A DNA stretch of 64,000 nucleotides from Cornus controversa (lineage: Eukaryota > Streptophyta > Magnoliopsida > Cornales > Cornaceae): assembly GCA_026545225.1 (NCBI GenBank), contig CM048847.1, positions 14,007,835-14,071,834 on the forward strand, written 5' to 3'. The position numbers and the translations under genes are program-made. Positions 49,856-63,112 of this stretch are shown here, in pieces. The notes beneath the pieces are model-generated. The model had not been told where the DNA came from and did not search any database. It saw only the letters and a list, made by a program, of their open reading frames with translations. Position 1 is the stretch's first letter; each line of letters opens with the position of its first letter.

Positions 49856-52800
49856 GAATCAGAACAACTGAAACTAAACTTGTTTAAAATCATCGATAGC
49901 TTGGGAATTGTTTCTTTTACTTGTCCAGATGGTTGAAGTTGGCATAGAGCACCATACGGTTGTGATCATTCATGAGTGCAGCAAGGAATTACTCTTTTCG
50001 ATTCAGGACGTCCTCACGGTCGAATTAGGCATAAAGCAACGTATAATTCTATGTATGGCACGATTTCACGTGGATTGGACTTTTCGAATCAGGACAGGTC
50101 AAACGAAACAAGTTCAAAACCGTTGTTGTCATTCTCTATTCTTCTGGACATCCAGATGGTCAATTCTAGCACAAAGCGCCATACGGTTGTGGTCATGCCT
50201 GGTTATTGCAAGGAATTGTTCTTTTTGACTCAGAACAACTCAAACAAACATGGATGAAGATCGGATCGACATGCTCATCGTTTCTTTGGGACCCTTTGAT
50301 GGTTTCATTTAGAAAAAAGTAGCGTACGATTAATATTATGGCAAGACTTCGCTTGGAATGTGGTTTTCTAATCAAAACAACTCAAATGAAACAAGTTTAA
50401 AATGGTTGGTAGCTTACAAATTGTTTCCTTCAGATGTCCAAACGGTCGAATTTGGAACAAAGCACCATACGATTGTGATGAAGATCGGATTGACATGTTC
50501 GTCACTTCTTTTGGATGCTTTGATGGTCTAATTTGGAAAAAAGAAACTTACGATTCTGATTATGGCACGACTTCTCAAGGAATGGGTTTTTGAATCAGAA
50601 CAACTCAAACAAAACTTGTTTAAAATCCTCGATAGCTTGGGAATTGTTTCTTTTACTTGTCCAGATGGTTGAAGTTGGCATAGAGCACCATACGGTTGTG
50701 ATCATTCATGGGTGCAGCATGGAATTACTCTTTTCGATTCAGGACGTCCTGACGGTTGAATTTGGCATAAAGCAACGTATAATTCTAGGTATGGCACGAT
50801 TTCACGTGGATTGGACTTTTCGAATCAGGACAAGTCAAACGAAACAAGTTCGAAACCGTTGTTGTCATTCTCTATTTTTCTGGACATCCAGATGGTCAAT
50901 TCTAGGACAAAGCACCATACGGTTGTGGTCATGCCTGGTTATTGCAAGGAATTGTTCTTTTCGACTCATAACAACTCAAACAAACATGGATGAAGATCGG
51001 ATCGACATGCTCGTCGTTTCTTTGGGACGCTTTGATGGTTTCATTTAGAAAAAAGCAGCGTACGATTACTATTATGGCACGACTTCTCTTGGAATGTGGT
51101 TTTCTAATCATAACAACTCAAATGAAACAAGTTTAAAATGGTTGGTAGCTTGCAAATTGTTTCCTTTAGATGTCGAAACGGTCGAATTTGGAACAAAGCA
51201 CCATACGGTTGTGATGAAGATCGGATTGACAGGTTCGTCACTTCTTTTGGATGCTTTGATGGTCTAATTTGGAAAAAAGAAACTTACGATTCTGATTATG
51301 ACACAACTTCTCAAGCAATGGGGTTTTTGAATCAGAACAACTGAAACTAAACTTGTTTAAAATCATCGATAGCTTGGGAATTGTTTCTTTTACTTGTCCA
51401 GATGGTTGAAGTTGGCATAGAGCACCATACGGTTGTGATCATTCATGAGTGCAGCAAGGAATTACTCTTTTCGATTCAGGACGTCCTCACGGTCGAATTA
51501 GGCATAAAGCAACGTATAATTCTATGTATGGCACGATTTCACGTGGATTGGACTTTTCGAATCAGGACAGGTCAAACGAAACAAGTTCAAAACCGTTGTT
51601 GTCATTCTCTATTCTTCTGGACATCCAGATGGTCAATTCTAGCACAAAGCGCCATACGGTTGTGGTCATGCCTGGTTATTGCAAGGAATTGTTCTTTTTG
51701 ACTCAGAACAACTCAAACAAACATGGATGAAGATCGGATCGACATGCTCGTCGTTTCTTTGGGACCCTTTGATGGTTTCATTTAGAAAAAAGTAGCGTAC
51801 GATTAATATTATGGCAAGACTTCGCTTGGAATGTGGTTTTCTAATCAAAACAACTCAAATGAAACAAGTTTAAAATGGTTGGTAGCTTACAAATTGTTTC
51901 CTTCAGATGTCCAAACGGTCTAATTTGGAACAAAGCACCATACGATTGTGATGAAGATCGGATTGACATGTTCGTCACTTCTTTTGGATGCTTTGATGGT
52001 CTAATTTGGAAAAAAGAAACTTACGATTCTGATTATGGCACGACTTCTCAAGGAATGGGTTTTTGAATCAGAACAACTCAAACAAAACTTGTTTAAAATC
52101 CTCGATAGCTTGGGAATTGTTTCTTTTACTTGTCCAGATGGTTGAAGTTGGCATAGAGCACCATACGGTTGTGATCATTCATGGGTGCAGCATGGAATTA
52201 CTCTTTTCGATTCAGGACGTCCTGACGGTTGAATTTGGCATAAAGCAACGTATAATTCTAGGTATGGCACGATTTCACGTGGATTGGACTTTTCGAATCA
52301 GGACAGGTCAAACCAAACAAGTTCGAAACCGTTGTTGTCATTCTCTATTCTTCTAGACATCCAGATGGTCAATTCTAGGACAAAGCACCATACGGTTGTG
52401 GTCATGCCTGGTTATTGCAAGGAATTGTTCTTTTCGACTCATAACAACTCAAACAAACATGGATGAAGATCGGATCGACATGCTCGTCGTTTCTTTGGGA
52501 CGCTTTGATGGTTTCATTTAGAAAAAAGCAGCGTACGATTACTATTATGGCACGACTTCTCTTGGAATGTGGTTTTCTAATCATAACAACTCAAATGAAA
52601 CAAGTTTAAAATGGTTGGTAGCTTGCAAATTGTTTCCTTTAGATGTCGAAACGGTCGAATTTGGAACAAAGCACCATACGGTTGTGATGATGATCGGATT
52701 GACAGGTTCGTCACTTCTTTTGGATGCTTTGATGGTCTAATTTGGAAAAAAGAAACTTACAATTCTGATTATGACACAACTTCTCAAGCAATGGGGTTTT

Positions 52801-55800
52801 TGAATCAGAACAACTGAAACTAAACTTGTTTAAAATCATCGATAGCTTGGGAATTGTTTCTTTTACTTGTCCAGATGGTTGAAGTTGGCATAGAGCACCA
52901 TACGGTTGTGATCATTCATGAGTGCAGCAAGGAATTACTCTTTTCGATTCAGGACGTCCTCACGGTCGAATTAGGCATAAAGCAACGTATAATTCTATGT
53001 ATGGCACGATTTCACGTGGATTGGACTTTTCGAATCAGGACAGGTCAAACGAAACAAGTTCAAAACCGTTGTTGTCATTCTCTATTCTTCTGGACATCCA
53101 GATGGTCAATTCTAGCACAAAGCGCCATACGGTTGTGGTCATGCCTGGTTATTGCAAGGAATTGTTCTTTTTGACTCAGAACAACTCAAACAAACATGGA
53201 TGAAGATCGGATCGACATGCTCGTCGTTTCTTTGGGACCCTTTGATGGTTTCATTTAGAAAAAAGTAGCGTACGATTAATATTATGGCAAGACTTCGCTT
53301 GGAATGTGGTTTTCTAATCAAAACAACTCAAATGAAACAAGTTTAAAATGGTTGCTAGCTTACAAATTGTTTCCTTTAGATGTCCAAACGGTCGAATTTG
53401 GAACAAAGCACCATACGATTGTGATGAAGATCGGATTGACATGTTCGTCACTTCTTTTGGATGCTTTGATGGTCTAATTTGGAAAAAAGAAACTTACGAT
53501 TCTGATTATGGCACGACTTCTCAAGGAATGGGTTTTTGAATCAGAACAACTCAAACAAAACTTGTTTAAAATCCTCGATAGCTTGGGAATTGTTTCTTTT
53601 ACTTGTCCAGATGGTTGAAGTTGGCATAGAGCACCATACGGTTGTGATCATTCATGGGTGCAGCATGGAATTACTCTTTTCGATTCAGGACGTCCTGACG
53701 GTTGAATTTGGCATAAAGCAACGTATAATTCTAGGTATGGCACGATTTCACGTGGATTGGACTTTTCGAATCAGGACAGGTCAAACCAAACAAGTTCGAA
53801 ACCGTTGTTGTCATTCTCTATTCTTCTAGACATCCAGATGGTCAATTCTAGGACAAAGCACCATACGGTTGTGGTCATGCCTGGTTATTGCAAGGAATTG
53901 TTCTTTTCGACTCATAACAACTCAAACAAACATGGATGAAGATCGGATCGACATGCTCGTCGTTTCTTTGGGACGCTTTGATGGTTTCATTTAGAAAAAA
54001 GCAGCGTACGATTACTATTATGGCACGACTTCTCTTGGAATGTGGTTTTCTAATCATAACAACTCAAATGAAACAAGTTTAAAATGGTTGGTAGCTTGCA
54101 AATTGTTTCCTTTAGATGTCGAAACGGTCGAATTTGGAACAAAGCACCATACGGTTGTGATGAAGATCGGATTGACAGGTTCGTCACTTCTTTTGGATGC
54201 TTTGATGGTCTAATTTGGAAAAAAGAAACTTACGATTCTGATTATGACACAACTTCTCAAGCAATGGGGTTTTTGAATCAGAACAACTGAAACTAAACTT
54301 GTTTAAAATCATCGATAGCTTGGGAATTGTTTCTTTTACTTGTCCAGATGGTTGAAGTTGGCATAGAGCACCATACGGTTGTGATCATTCATGAGTGCAG
54401 CAAGGAATTACTCTTTTCGATTCAGGACGTCCTCACGGTCGAATTAGGCATAAAGCAACGTATAATTCTATGTATGGCACGATTTCACGTGGATTGGACT
54501 TTTCGAATCAGGACAGGTCAAACGAAACAAGTTCAAAACCGTTGTTGTCATTCTCTATTCTTCTGGACATCCAGATGGTCAATTCTAGCACAAAGCGCCA
54601 TACGGTTGTGGTCATGCCTGGTTATTGCAAGGAATTGTTCTTTTTGACTCAGAACAACTCAAACAAACATGGATGAAGATCGGATCGACATGCTCGTCGT
54701 TTCTTTGGGACCCTTTGATGGTTTCATTTAGAAAAAAGTAGCGTACGATTAATATTATGGCAAGACTTCGCTTGGAATGTGGTTTTCTAATCAAAACAAC
54801 TCAAATGAAACAAGTTTAAAATGGTTGGTAGCTTACAAATTGTTTCCTTCAGATGTCCAAACGGTCGAATTTGGAACAAAGCACCATACGATTGTGATGA
54901 AGATCGGATTGACATGTTCGTCACTTCTTTTGGATGCTTTGATGGTCTAATTTGGAAAAAAGAAACTTACGATTCTGATTATGGCACGACTTCTCAAGGA
55001 ATGGGTTTTTGAATCAGAACAACTCAAACAAAACTTGTTTAAAATCCTCGATAGCTTGGGAATTGTTTCTTTTACTTGTCCAGATGGTTGAAGTTGGCAT
55101 AGAGCACCATACGGTTGTGATCATTCATGGGTGCAGCATGGAATTACTCTTTTCGATTCAGGACGTCCTGACGGTTGAATTTGGCATAAAGCAACGTATA
55201 ATTCTAGGTATGGCACGATTTCACGTGGATTGGACTTTTCGAATCAGGACAAGTCAAACGAAACAAGTTCGAAACCGTTGTTGTCATTCTCTATTTTTCT
55301 GGACATCCAGATGGTCAATTCTAGGACAAAGCACCATACGGTTGTGGTCATGCCTGGTTATTGCAAGGAATTGTTCTTTTCGACTCATAACAACTCAAAC
55401 AAACATGGATGAAGATCGGATCGACATGCTCGTCGTTTCTTTGGGACGCTTTGATGGTTTCATTTAGAAAAAAGCAGCGTACGATTACTATTATGGCACG
55501 ACTTCTCTTGGAATGTGGTTTTCTAATCATAACAACTCAAATGAAACAAGTTTAAAATGGTTGGTAGCTTGCAAATTGTTTCCTTTAGATGTCGAAACGG
55601 TCGAATTTGGAACAAAGCACCATACGGTTGTGATGAAGATCGGATTGACAGGTTCGTCACTTCTTTTGGATGCTTTGATGGTCTAATTTGGAAAAAAGAA
55701 ACTTACGATTCTGATTATGACACAACTTCTCAAGCAATGGGGTTTTTGAATCAGAACAACTGAAACTAAACTTGTTTAAAATCATCGATAGCTTGGGAAT

Positions 55801-58800
55801 TGTTTCTTTTACTTGTCCAGATGGTTGAAGTTGGCATAGAGCACCATACGGTTGTGATCATTCATGAGTGCAGCAAGGAATTACTCTTTTCGATTCAGGA
55901 CGTCCTCACGGTCGAATTAGGCATAAAGCAACGTATAATTCTATGTATGGCACGATTTCACGTGGATTGGACTTTTCGAATCAGGACAGGTCAAACGAAA
56001 CAAGTTCAAAACCGTTGTTGTCATTCTCTATTCTTCTGGACATCCAGATGGTCAATTCTAGCACAAAGCGCCATACGGTTGTGGTCATGCCTGGTTATTG
56101 CAAGGAATTGTTCTTTTTGACTCAGAACAACTCAAACAAACATGGATGAAGATCGGATCGACATGCTCGTCGTTTCTTTGGGACCCTTTGATGGTTTCAT
56201 TTAGAAAAAAGTAGCGTACGATTAATATTATGGCAAGACTTCGCTTGGAATGTGGTTTTCTAATCAAAACAACTCAAATGAAACAAGTTTAAAATGGTTG
56301 GTAGCTTACAAATTGTTTCCTTCAGATGTCCAAACGGTCTAATTTGGAACAAAGCACCATACGATTGTGATGAAGATCGGATTGACATGTTCGTCACTTC
56401 TTTTGGATGCTTTGATGGTCTAATTTGGAAAAAAGAAACTTACGATTCTGATTATGGCACGACTTCTCAAGGAATGGGTTTTTGAATCAGAACAACTCAA
56501 ACAAAACTTGTTTAAAATCCTCGATAGCTTGGGAATTGTTTCTTTTACTTGTCCAGATGGTTGAAGTTGGCATAGAGCACCATACGGTTGTGATCATTCA
56601 TGGGTGCAGCATGGAATTACTCTTTTCGATTCAGGACGTCCTGACGGTTGAATTTGGCATAAAGCAACGTATAATTCTAGGTATGGCACGATTTCACGTG
56701 GATTGGACTTTTCGAATCAGGACAGGTCAAACCAAACAAGTTCGAAACCGTTGTTGTCATTCTCTATTCTTCTAGACATCCAGATGGTCAATTCTAGGAC
56801 AAAGCACCATACGGTTGTGGTCATGCCTGGTTATTGCAAGGAATTGTTCTTTTCGACTCATAACAACTCAAACAAACATGGATGAAGATCGGATCGACAT
56901 GCTCGTCGTTTCTTTGGGACGCTTTGATGGTTTCATTTAGAAAAAAGCAGCGTACGATTACTATTATGGCACGACTTCTCTTGGAATGTGGTTTTCTAAT
57001 CATAACAACTCAAATGAAACAAGTTTAAAATGGTTGGTAGCTTGCAAATTGTTTCCTTTAGATGTCGAAACGGTCGAATTTGGAACAAAGCACCATACGG
57101 TTGTGATGATGATCGGATTGACAGGTTCGTCACTTCTTTTGGATGCTTTGATGGTCTAATTTGGAAAAAAGAAACTTACAATTCTGATTATGACACAACT
57201 TCTCAAGCAATGGGGTTTTTGAATCAGAACAACTGAAACTAAACTTGTTTAAAATCATCGATAGCTTGGGAATTGTTTCTTTTACTTGTCCAGATGGTTG
57301 AAGTTGGCATAGAGCACCATACGGTTGTGATCATTCATGAGTGCAGCAAGGAATTACTCTTTTCGATTCAGGACGTCCTCACGGTCGAATTAGGCATAAA
57401 GCAACGTATAATTCTATGTATGGCACGATTTCACGTGGATTGGACTTTTCGAATCAGGACAGGTCAAACGAAACAAGTTCAAAACCGTTGTTGTCATTCT
57501 CTATTCTTCTGGACATCCAGATGGTCAATTCTAGCACAAAGCGCCATACGGTTGTGGTCATGCCTGGTTATTGCAAGGAATTGTTCTTTTTGACTCAGAA
57601 CAACTCAAACAAACATGGATGAAGATCGGATCGACATGCTCGTCGTTTCTTTGGGACCCTTTGATGGTTTCATTTAGAAAAAAGTAGCGTACGATTAATA
57701 TTATGGCAAGACTTCGCTTGGAATGTGGTTTTCTAATCAAAACAACTCAAATGAAACAAGTTTAAAATGGTTGGTAGCTTACAAATTGTTTCCTTTAGAT
57801 GTCCAAACGGTCGAATTTGGAACAAAGCACCATACGATTGTGATGAAGATCGGATTGACATGTTCGTCACTTCTTTTGGATGCTTTGATGGTCTAATTTG
57901 GAAAAAAGAAACTTACGATTCTGATTATGGCACGACTTCTCAAGGAATGGGTTTTTGAATCAGAACAACTCAAACAAAACTTGTTTAAAATCCTCGATAG
58001 CTTGGGAATTGTTTCTTTTACTTGTCCAGATGGTTGAAGTTGGCATAGAGCACCATACGGTTGTGATCATTCATGGGTGCAGCATGGAATTACTCTTTTC
58101 GATTCAGGACGTCCTGACGGTTGAATTTGGCATAAAGCAACGTATAATTCTAGGTATGGCACGATTTCACGTGGATTGGACTTTTCGAATCAGGACAGGT
58201 CAAACCAAACAAGTTCGAAACCGTTGTTGTCATTCTCTATTCTTCTAGACATCCAGATGGTCAATTCTAGGACAAAGCACCATACGGTTGTGGTCATGCC
58301 TGGTTATTGCAAGGAATTGTTCTTTTCGACTCATAACAACTCAAACAAACATGGATGAAGATCGGATCGACATGCTCGTCGTTTCTTTGGGACGCTTTGA
58401 TGGTTTCATTTAGAAAAAAGCAGCGTACGATTACTATTATGGCACGACTTCTCTTGGAATGTGGTTTTCTAATCATAACAACTCAAATGAAACAAGTTTA
58501 AAATGGTTGGTAGCTTGCAAATTGTTTCCTTTAGATGTCGAAACGGTCGAATTTGGAACAAAGCACCATACGGTTGTGATGAAGATCGGATTGACAGGTT
58601 CGTCACTTCTTTTGGATGCTTTGATGGTCTAATTTGGAAAAAAGAAACTTACGATTCTGATTATGACACAACTTCTCAAGCAATGGGGTTTTTGAATCAG
58701 AACAACTGAAACTAAACTTGTTTAAAATCATCGATAGCTTGGGAATTGTTTCTTTTACTTGTCCAGATGGTTGAAGTTGGCATAGAGCACCATACGGTTG

Positions 58801-61800
58801 TGATCATTCATGAGTGCAGCAAGGAATTACTCTTTTCGATTCAGGACGTCCTCACGGTCGAATTAGGCATAGAGCAACGTATAATTCTATGTATGGCACG
58901 ATTTCACGTGGATTGGACTTTTCGAATCAGGACAGGTCAAACGAAACAAGTTCAAAACCGTTGTTGTCATTCTCTATTCTTCTGGACATCCAGATGGTCA
59001 ATTCTAGCACAAAGCGCCATACGGTTGTGGTCATGCCTGGTTATTGCAAGGAATTGTTCTTTTTGACTCAGAACAACTCAAACAAACATGGATGAAGATC
59101 GGATCGACATGCTCGTCGTTTCTTTGGGACCCTTTGATGGTTTCATTTAGAAAAAAGTAGCGTACGATTAATATTATGGCAAGACTTCGCTTGGAATGTG
59201 GTTTTCTAATCAAAACAACTCAAATGAAACAAGTTTAAAATGGTTGGTAGCTTACAAATTGTTTCCTTCAGATGTCCAAACGGTCGAATTTGGAACAAAG
59301 CACCATACGATTGTGATGAAGATCGGATTGACATGTTCGTCACTTCTTTTGGATGCTTTGATGGTCTAATTTGGAAAAAAGAAACTTACGATTCTGATTA
59401 TGGCACGACTTCTCAAGGAATGGGTTTTTGAATCAGAACAACTCAAACAAAACTTGTTTAAAATCCTCGATAGCTTGGGAATTGTTTCTTTTACTTGTCC
59501 AGATGGTTGAAGTTGGCATAGAGCACCATACGGTTGTGATCATTCATGGGTGCAGCATGGAATTACTCTTTTCGATTCAGGACGTCCTGACGGTTGAATT
59601 TGGCATAAAGCAACGTATAATTCTAGGTATGGCACGATTTCACGTGGATTGGACTTTTCGAATCAGGACAGGTCAAACCAAACAAGTTCGAAACCGTTGT
59701 TGTCATTCTCTATTCTTCTAGACATCCAGATGGTCAATTCTAGGACAAAGCACCATACGGTTGTGGTCATGCCTGGTTATTGCAAGGAATTGTTCTTTTC
59801 GACTCATAACAACTCAAACAAACATGGATGAAGATCGGATCGACATGCTCGTCGTTTCTTTGGGACGCTTTGATGGTTTCATTTAGAAAAAAGCAGCGTA
59901 CGATTACTATTATGGCACGACTTCTCTTGGAATGTGGTTTTCTAATCATAACAACTCAAATGAAACAAGTTTAAAATGGTTGGTAGCTTGCAAATTGTTT
60001 CCTTTAGATGTCGAAACGGTCGAATTTGGAACAAAGCACCATACGGTTGTGATGAAGATCGGATTGACAGGTTCGTCACTTCTTTTGGATGCTTTGATGG
60101 TCTAATTTGGAAAAAAGAAACTTACGATTCTGATTATGACACAACTTCTCAAGCAATGGGGTTTTTGAATTAGAACAACTGAAACTAAACTTGTTTAAAA
60201 TCATCGATAGCTTGGGAATTGTTTCTTTTACTTGTCCAGATGGTTGAAGTTGGCATAGAGCACCATACGGTTGTGATCATTCATGAGTGCAGCAAGGAAT
60301 TACTCTTTTCGATTCAGGACGTCCTCACGGTCGAATTAGGCATAAAGCAACGTATAATTCTATGTATGGCACGATTTCACGTGGATTGGAGTTTTCGAAT
60401 CAGGACAGGTCAAACGAAACAAGTTCAAAACCGTTGTTGTCATTCTCTATTCTTCTGGACATCCAGATGGTCAATTCTAGCACAAAGCGCCATACGGTTG
60501 TGGTCATGCCTGGTTATTGCAAGGAATTGTTCTTTTTGACTCAGAACAACTCAAACAAACATGGATGAAGATCGGATCGACATGCTCGTCGTTTCTTTGG
60601 GACCCTTTGATGGTTTCATTTAGAAAAAAGTAGCGTACGATTAATATTATGGCAAGACTTCGCTTGGAATGTGGTTTTCTAATCAAAACAACTCAAATGA
60701 AACAAGTTTAAAATGGTTGGTAGCTTACAAATTGTTTCCTTCAGATGTCCAAACGGTCGAATTTGGAACAAAGCACCATACGATTGTGATGAAGATCGGA
60801 TTGACATGTTCGTCACTTCTTTTGGATGCTTTGATGGTCTAATTTGGAAAAAAGAAACTTACGATTCTGATTATGGCACGACTTCTCAAGGAATGGGTTT
60901 TTGAATCAGAACAACTCAAACAAAACTTGTTTAAAATCCTCGATAGCTTGGGAATTGTTTCTTTTACTTGTCCAGATGGTTGAAGTTGGCATAGAGCACC
61001 ATACGGTTGTGATCATTCATGGGTGCAGCATGGAATTACTCTTTTCGATTCAGGACGTCCTGACGGTTGAATTTGGCATAAAGCAACGTATAATTCTAGG
61101 TATGGCACGATTTCACGTGGATTGGACTTTTCGAATCAGGACAGGTCAAACCAAACAAGTTCGAAACCGTTGTTGTCATTCTCTATTCTTCTAGACATCC
61201 AGATGGTCAATTCTAGGACAAAGCACCATACGGTTGTGGTCATGCCTGGTTATTGCAAGGAATTGTTCTTTTCGACTCATAACAACTCAAACAAACATGG
61301 ATGAAGATCGGATCGACATGCTCGTCGTTTCTTTGGGACGCTTTGATGGTTTCATTTAGAAAAAAGCAGCGTACGATTACTATTATGGCACGACTTCTCT
61401 TGGAATGTGGTTTTCTAATCATAACAACTCAAATGAAACAAGTTTAAAATGGTTGGTAGCTTGCAAATTGTTTCCTTTAGATGTCGAAACGGTCGAATTT
61501 GGAACAAAGCACCATACGGTTGTGATGATGATCGGATTGACAGGTTCGTCACTTCTTTTGGATGCTTTGATGGTCTAATTTGGAAAAAAGAAACTTACAA
61601 TTCTGATTATGACACAACTTCTCAAGCAATGGGGTTTTTGAATCAGAACAACTGAAACTAAACTTGTTTAAAATCATCGATAGCTTGGGAATTGTTTCTT
61701 TTACTTGTCCAGATGGTTGAAGTTGGCATAGAGCACCATACGGTTGTGATCATTCATGAGTGCAGCAAGGAATTACTCTTTTCGATTCAGGACGTCCTCA

Positions 61801-63112
61801 CGGTCGAATTAGGCATAAAGCAACGTATAATTCTATGTATGGCACGATTTCACGTGGATTGGACTTTTCGAATCAGGACAGGTCAAACGAAACAAGTTCA
61901 AAACCGTTGTTGTCATTCTCTATTCTTCTGGACATCCAGATGGTCAATTCTAGCACAAAGCGCCATACGGTTGTGGTCATGCCTGGTTATTGCAAGGAAT
62001 TGTTCTTTTTGACTCAGAACAACTCAAACAAACATGGATGAAGATCGGATCGACATGCTCGTCGTTTCTTTGGGACCCTTTGATGGTTTCATTTAGAAAA
62101 AAGTAGCGTACGATTAATATTATGGCAAGACTTCGCTTGGAATGTGGTTTTCTAATCAAAACAACTCAAATGAAACAAGTTTAAAATGGTTGGTAGCTTA
62201 CAAATTGTTTCCTTTAGATGTCCAAACGGTCGAATTTGGAACAAAGCACCATACGATTGTGATGAAGATCGGATTGACATGTTCGTCACTTCTTTTGGAT
62301 GCTTTGATGGTCTAATTTGGAAAAAAGAAACTTACGATTCTGATTATGGCACGACTTCTCAAGGAATGGGTTTTTGAATCAGAACAACTCAAACAAAACT
62401 TGTTTAAAATCCTCGATAGCTTGGGAATTGTTTCTTTTACTTGTCCAGATGGTTGAAGTTGGCATAGAGCACCATACGGTTGTGATCATTCATGGGTGCA
62501 GCATGGAATTACTCTTTTCGATTCAGGACGTCCTGACGGTTGAATTTGGCATAAAGCAACGTATAATTCTAGGTATGGCACGATTTCACGTGGATTGGAC
62601 TTTTCGAATCAGGACAGGTCAAACCAAACAAGTTCGAAACCGTTGTTGTCATTCTCTATTCTTCTAGACATCCAGATGGTCAATTCTAGGACAAAGCACC
62701 ATACGGTTGTGGTCATGCCTGGTTATTGCAAGGAATTGTTCTTTTCGACTCATAACAACTCAAACAAACATGGATGAAGATCGGATCGACATGCTCGTCG
62801 TTTCTTTGGGACGCTTTGATGGTTTCATTTAGAAAAAAGCAGCGTACGATTACTATTATGGCACGACTTCTCTTGGAATGTGGTTTTCTAATCATAACAA
62901 CTCAAATGAAACAAGTTTAAAATGGTTGGTAGCTTGCAAATTGTTTCCTTTAGATGTCGAAACGGTCGAATTTGGAACAAAGCACCATACGGTTGTGATG
63001 AAGATCGGATTGACAGGTTCGTCACTTCTTTTGGATGCTTTGATGGTCTAATTTGGAAAAAAGAAACTTACGATTCTGATTATGACACAACTTCTCAAGC
63101 AATGGGGTTTTT
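49856..63112 (+). repeat. Three copies of a 4419-bp (3-HOR) block
   Basis: Nine HORs follow a period of three in two markers: TTCAGATG with a y end, TTCAGATG with an x end, then TTTAGATG with a y end. Copies start at 49856, 54275 and 58694. The first two also share the rare block GGACAAGTCAAACGAAAC (50827 and 55246) and GGTCTAATTTGGAAC (T at 51921 and 56340), each 4419 bp apart. Differences include A at 50277 and GCTAGC at 53354, both only in copy one. Copy three lacks the rare block and has private changes at 58872, 60171 and 60391, so it is an older or partly replaced copy. Confidence 0.88.
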
